NCBI RefSeq assembly: GCF_900112355.1
Contig: NZ_FOLM01000014.1
Coordinates: 94,552-158,551 of the forward strand
Direction of reading: 5' to 3'
DNA from: Streptomyces aidingensis
GTDB lineage: Bacteria > Actinomycetota > Actinomycetes > Streptomycetales > Streptomycetaceae
DNA length: 64,000 nt
Positions 59,642-64,000 of this stretch are shown piece after piece (position 1 is the first letter of the stretch; each line of letters opens with the position of its first letter). Made by a program: the position numbers and the translations under genes. The notes beneath the pieces were generated by a model. It was not told the DNA's origin. It did no database searches and worked only from the letters and a program-made list of their open reading frames with translations.

Positions 59642-61582
59642 GTGAGTCAGATACCCCCGCCGCCCGCCCGGCCGCCCCGGACCGAAGGGTCCCGGATCGC
59701 CGCCCTCCGGGAACGCGTCACCTCCCTGCCCAAGCCGTATCTGATCGGCGGCGCCCTGGTACTGGGCCTGGGCGGGGTCTATGTGGGCTCGCTCACTGTG
59801 GGCGGCGACACCGTCGCGCCGGGCACCACGGTGCTGGGCGTGGAGATCGGCGACATGACGCCCGAGGCGGCCGAGGACCGGCTGGCCGAGGAGCTGGCGG
59901 CCCGGCTGAAGGAGCCGCTGCGGGTCCGGGTCGGCCCGGCGGACGAGGCCGCCGCCGGCCAGGACCAGAACCAGGACCAGGACCAGGACCAGGACCAGCA
60001 GGAGCAGGGGTCAGGCGCGGAGGACGCCGGGGCCGGGGTGCACGAGGTGGACCCGGTGGCGGCGGGGCTCGCGCTGGACTTCGAGCAGACCGTGGACCAG
60101 GCCGAACGCCCCGGCCCGCTGGCCCGCCTCTTCGGCGCCGACGGCGGCGAGCTGGAGCCGGTGGTCACCGTCGACCGCGGCAAGGCCACCGCGACGCTGA
60201 ACACCCTGGCCGAGGAGAGCGGCACCGAGCTGGTCGAGGGCGACATCGTCTTCAAGGACGGCCGCCCGGAGGCCGTGGAGCCCAGGGGCGGCACCACGCT
60301 GGACGTGGAGAACTCCGTGGACGTGCTGCGCGGCGGCTATCTGGTCACTCCCGCGGGCGATGCGGTGGAGCTGCCGGTGGCCGAGGCGCAGCCGCGCACC
60401 GACGCGGCCGAGGTGCGGCGGGCGATGTCCGAGTTCGCCGAGCCGGCGATGTCCGGCCCGGTGGAGCTCACCGCCGGGGACACCCGGATATCCCTCTCGC
60501 CCGCGACCATCGGCGCCCACCTGTCCATGGAGCCGGACGACGGCGGCGCCCTGGAGCCGGTGCTGGACGGCGCGGGGCTGGCCGCGGACGAGGCCGTCGC
60601 CGCCGCGGTGGAGGAGGCCGCCACCGAGCCGGTCAACGCGGTGCTGGGGCTGGACGGCGACGCGGTGACGGTGGTCGAGGACGGCCGGCCCGGCGTACGG
60701 GTCGACACCGAGGGCCTGGGCGATGCCGTGCTGCCGCTGCTGACCCGCGGCGGGGCGGAGCGCACGGGCGAGGTGGCCACCGAGGAGGTGGAGCCGGAGC
60801 TGAGCGCGGACAACCTGGACGAGCTGGGCATCACCGAGAAGATGTCCTCCTTCACCGTCCACTTCGACCCGGCGCCGTACCGGAGCACCAATATCGGGCG
60901 GGCCGCGGAGCTGATCAACGGCTCGCTGGTGAAGCCCGGAGAGGTGTGGAGCTTCAACGAGACGGTCGGCGAGCGCACCGCGGAGAACGGGTTCGTGGAG
61001 GGCGTGATCATCCTCGACGACCGCTACCAGAAGGCGCAGGGCGGCGGTGTCTCGGCGGTCGCCACCACCATGTTCAACGCGGTCTTCTTCGCCGGGGTGA
61101 AGCCGGTGGAGTACGGCGCGCACTCGTTCTACATCGAGCGCTACCCGGAGGGCCGGGAGGCCACGGTGGCCTGGGGCCATCTGGACAACCGCTGGGAGAA
61201 CGACTCGGGGAACTCGGTCTACATCCAGGCCTCCGCCACGGACTCCTCGGTCACCATCAGCTTCCTGGGCACCAGGAAGTACGACGAGGTGGAGTCGGTC
61301 ACCGGTCCGCGCACCAAGGTCGTCGAGCCGCAGACCCGGGTGAACACCGACGAGGAGTGCGTGCCGCAGCCGCCGCTGGAGGGCTTCGACGTCTCGGTGG
61401 ACCGGGTGTTCCGCAATGACGGCGCCGAGGTGAAGCGGGAGACCTACAAGACCCACTACACCCCGCGCGACGAGGTGGTCTGCGAGCCCGAGGGATCGGA
61501 GGAGGGCGCCGGACGGCCGGACCCGGCGGCCGACGAGAACATCGCCGAGGCCTCCGAGACCGCCGGCGCGGGCGGCGGCTGA
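59642..61582 (+). CDS. VanW-family protein with peptidoglycan-binding-like repeats
   Basis: 646 residues. A Pro-rich cytoplasmic start precedes one membrane segment (YLIGGALVLGLGGVYVGSLT, ~33-52). Outside it has two YoaR-like peptidoglycan-binding-4 regions (~60-390; VLGVEIGDMTPEAAEDRLAEEL; GVRVDTEGLGDAVLPLL) and the VanW domain (~425-560: VWSFNETVGERTAENGFVEG, QGGGVSAVATTMFNAVFF, GAHSFYIERYPEGREATVAWG). An Asp-Gln dipeptide repeat lies at ~107-122. It is probably wall-linked; the biochemical role of VanW is not established. The GTG at 59642 is 10 bases after GAGGAG. Confidence 0.9.
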   Translation: MSQIPPPPARPPRTEGSRIAALRERVTSLPKPYLIGGALVLGLGGVYVGSLTVGGDTVAPGTTVLGVEIGDMTPEAAEDRLAEELAARLKEPLRVRVGPADEAAAGQDQNQDQDQDQDQQEQGSGAEDAGAGVHEVDPVAAGLALDFEQTVDQAERPGPLARLFGADGGELEPVVTVDRGKATATLNTLAEESGTELVEGDIVFKDGRPEAVEPRGGTTLDVENSVDVLRGGYLVTPAGDAVELPVAEAQPRTDAAEVRRAMSEFAEPAMSGPVELTAGDTRISLSPATIGAHLSMEPDDGGALEPVLDGAGLAADEAVAAAVEEAATEPVNAVLGLDGDAVTVVEDGRPGVRVDTEGLGDAVLPLLTRGGAERTGEVATEEVEPELSADNLDELGITEKMSSFTVHFDPAPYRSTNIGRAAELINGSLVKPGEVWSFNETVGERTAENGFVEGVIILDDRYQKAQGGGVSAVATTMFNAVFFAGVKPVEYGAHSFYIERYPEGREATVAWGHLDNRWENDSGNSVYIQASATDSSVTISFLGTRKYDEVESVTGPRTKVVEPQTRVNTDEECVPQPPLEGFDVSVDRVFRNDGAEVKRETYKTHYTPRDEVVCEPEGSEEGAGRPDPAADENIAEASETAGAGGG

Positions 61583-61636
61583 CGCCCGCCCCCACCGCGC
61601 TCACCGCTCGTCCCCCGGACATACCGGGTGAAGGGT

Positions 61637-61684
61637 GCGGAGGGCCGGCCCGTGGTCCTCAGCAGCCGTGGGCCGGCCCTCCGC
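61637..61684. terminator. Bidirectional hairpin terminator between VanW and urtE
   Basis: Perfect 15-base arms (GCGGAGGGCCGGCCC and complement) with an 18-base loop, between the convergent VanW and urtE genes. Confidence 0.7.
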
Positions 61685-61742
61685 GTCCGGCCGCCGGTGG
61701 TCCCTTCCGCCCCCCGGAACGGACCACCGGCTCGCCGGGGTC

Positions 61743-62434
61743 TCACACGCTGAGCGCCTCGCGGACCCGCTCCGCCGCGCCCCCGTCGTTGTCGCCGGAG
61801 GAGGTGACCCGGCCGGCCTCCAGCACGTAGTAGCGGGCTGCGGCGCGCAGCGCGAAGTGCACATGCTGTTCCACCAGCAGCACCGACAGGGCGCCGCCGG
61901 CCGTGAGATCCAGCACGGTCTGCTGGATCTCGGCGACCACCGAGGGCTGGATGCCCTCGGTCGGCTCGTCCAGCAGCAGCAGCCGGGGCCGGGTGATCAG
62001 TGCCCGGGCGATGGCGAGCTGCTGGCGCTGCCCGCCGGAGAGCAGCCCGGCCGGGCGGCCGGCCAGCTCCCGCAGGACCGGGAAGAGGTCGAGCGCCTCG
62101 GCCATGGCGGCCCGGCCGTCCCGGTGGCCGTCGGCCACCAGCCGCAGATTCTCCGCGGCGGTGAGCTGCGGAAAGCTCTGCTGGCCCTGCGGCACATAGG
62201 CCATGCCGCGGCGCACCCGCTGATGGGCGGCGAGCCGGGTGACGTCCTCGCCGTCGAGGCGGACGGTGCCGCGCTGCGGCTTGAGCAGCCCGAGTGCCGC
62301 CCGCAGCAGCGTGGACTTGCCCGCGCCGTTGTGCCCGAGCACCGCCGCCACCCCGCCGGCCGGCACGGTCAGCGAGACGCCGTGCAGCACGGTGGAGCGG
62401 CCGTATCCGGCGGTCAGTCCGTCGATCTCCAGCA

Positions 62435-62438
<4 letters not shown>
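61743..62438 (-). CDS. urtE: Urea ABC transporter ATP-binding subunit UrtE
   Basis: 231 residues, a LivF-like ATPase. Walker A is GHNGAGKST, the signature LLSGGQRQQLAIARAL, Walker B LLLLDEPTEGIQPSVV, which with its IQPS sequence is typical of UrtE. It powers high-affinity urea uptake with UrtD, membrane subunits UrtBC and binding protein UrtA. Its ATG overlaps the urtD stop by 4 bases (ATGA). Confidence 0.93.
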
Positions 62439-63258
<820 letters not shown>

Positions 63259-63262
<4 letters not shown>

Positions 63263-64000
63263 GCGCCGGCCTCCTTCGCGGTGGTGGTGGAGGAGGAGGC
63301 GGCGGCGGTGGCGGGGCCGGACCGCGCCGGCGCCTCCCGGGGGTCCGGTTCCGGTTCCGGGTCCGCGCCGGGGGCGCGGCGGGAGCGGAGCCGGGGCCGG
63401 CGCGGCAGCAGCCGGCCGAGCGAGGCCAGGCCGCCGGGCAGGAAGGCGACCACCACGATGAACAGCAGCGCCTGGAAGTAGGTCCAGCCCGCCGGGAACT
63501 CCTCCGAGAGGGTGGTCTGCGCCCAGGCCACCGCGATGGCGCCGAGCGCGGCACCGGGCAGGCTGGCCCGGCCGCCGATGGCCGCACCGATCAGGAACTC
63601 GATGGACGGCACCACCCCGATCAGGGCCGGGGAGATGATGCCCACCGCGGGCACGAACAGCGCCCCCGCCATCCCGGCCATGACCGCCGAGTAGACGTAG
63701 GCGAACAGCTTGACCAGCGTCGGGTCGTAGCCCAGGAAGCGGACGCGTTCCTCGGAGTCGCGGACGGCGACCAGGAGTTCGCCGTAGCGGCTGAGGAAGA
63801 TCTGCCGGGTGAGCGCCATCAGGCCGAGCAGCACCCCGGCGATCAGGAAGTAGATCATCCGCTTGTTGACCGGGTCCAGCAGCGAATAGCCGAAGAATCC
63901 CTGGAAGTTGGTCAGGCCGTTGGTGCCGCCGGTGGTGGCCTGCTGGCCGATCAGCAGCAGTGAGAAGGCGAAGGCCAGCGCCTGGCTGAGGATGGCGAAG
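63259..64000 (-). CDS. urtC: Urea ABC transporter permease UrtC (5' part beyond the window)
   Basis: The last 246 or so residues of a LivM-like permease. LSQALAFAFSLLLIGQQATTGGTNGLTNFQGFFGY is the UrtC-type segment with the glycine-rich loop; SRYGELLVAVRDSEERVRFLGYDP is the conserved cytoplasmic EAA-like loop; GRASLPGAALGAIAVAWAQTTL follows. About six membrane helices are seen. A ~45-residue charged, Pro/Ala-rich cytoplasmic tail ends the protein. The N-terminus and urtA/urtB should lie to the right of the window. Confidence 0.93.

Overview
The window is very GC-rich and comes from a Streptomyces-type actinobacterium. It carries the full Pup-proteasome system, mycothiol ligase MshC, chaplin-family surface proteins, a gyl-type glycerol operon and CebR-type cellulose control sites. 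Those traits together point to Streptomycetaceae. Gene order over the first ~42 kb resembles the S. coelicolor core region around SCO1640-SCO1676; this is from memory, not from a search.

Layout. 1-13.2 kb (mostly minus strand): the Pup-proteasome region, with pafB (cut by the window edge), two FKBP-type isomerases, pafA, an MFS transporter, a VWA protein, a divergent LacI regulator, then prcA, prcB, pup, dop and the ATPase arc. 13.6-18.8 kb: ferredoxin, secreted protein, trmI, site-2 protease with CBS domains, RecB-type nuclease, NarL-type response regulator. 18.8-23.3 kb: HAD phosphatase and metH. 23.5-29.9 kb: gylR-glpF-glpK-glpD and a membrane-anchored GH18-like protein. 30-36.8 kb: PAC2 protein, mshC, a conserved actinobacterial trio (SCO1664-type kinase-like protein, DUF3090, histidine phosphatase), an F420 LLM oxidoreductase and an aldo/keto reductase. 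36.8-42.7 kb: a RecD-like protein with degenerate ATPase motifs, two small conserved genes, a long chaplin with a collagen-like stalk, ChpH and an M20 peptidase.

42.9-64 kb is accessory in character. A tRNA-Leu(GAG) is followed by a three-gene surface-glycan operon (glycosyltransferase/pyruvyltransferase fusion, membrane protein, GT2). Then comes a cellulose block: a GH6 cellulase with CBM2, a GH3 beta-glucosidase with its own TetR regulator, an anti-sigma-like ATPase/XRE pair, a second GH6 enzyme and a LacI regulator. Both GH6 genes carry the same perfect 14-bp CebR-type operator close to the predicted transcription start. The rest holds a DinB-like protein, a cupin, a DJ-1/AraC regulator, an ATP-grasp enzyme, a VanW protein and the 3' part of a urea ABC transporter operon (urtC'-D-E).

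The most unusual DNA is a perfect 68-bp palindrome upstream of the LacI gene at 55.6 kb. Other notable DNA features are short tandem repeats with near-helical periods (10 and 11 bp) in promoter regions, long hairpins between convergent genes, and several probable leaderless starts. No IS element, prophage or CRISPR array was seen.
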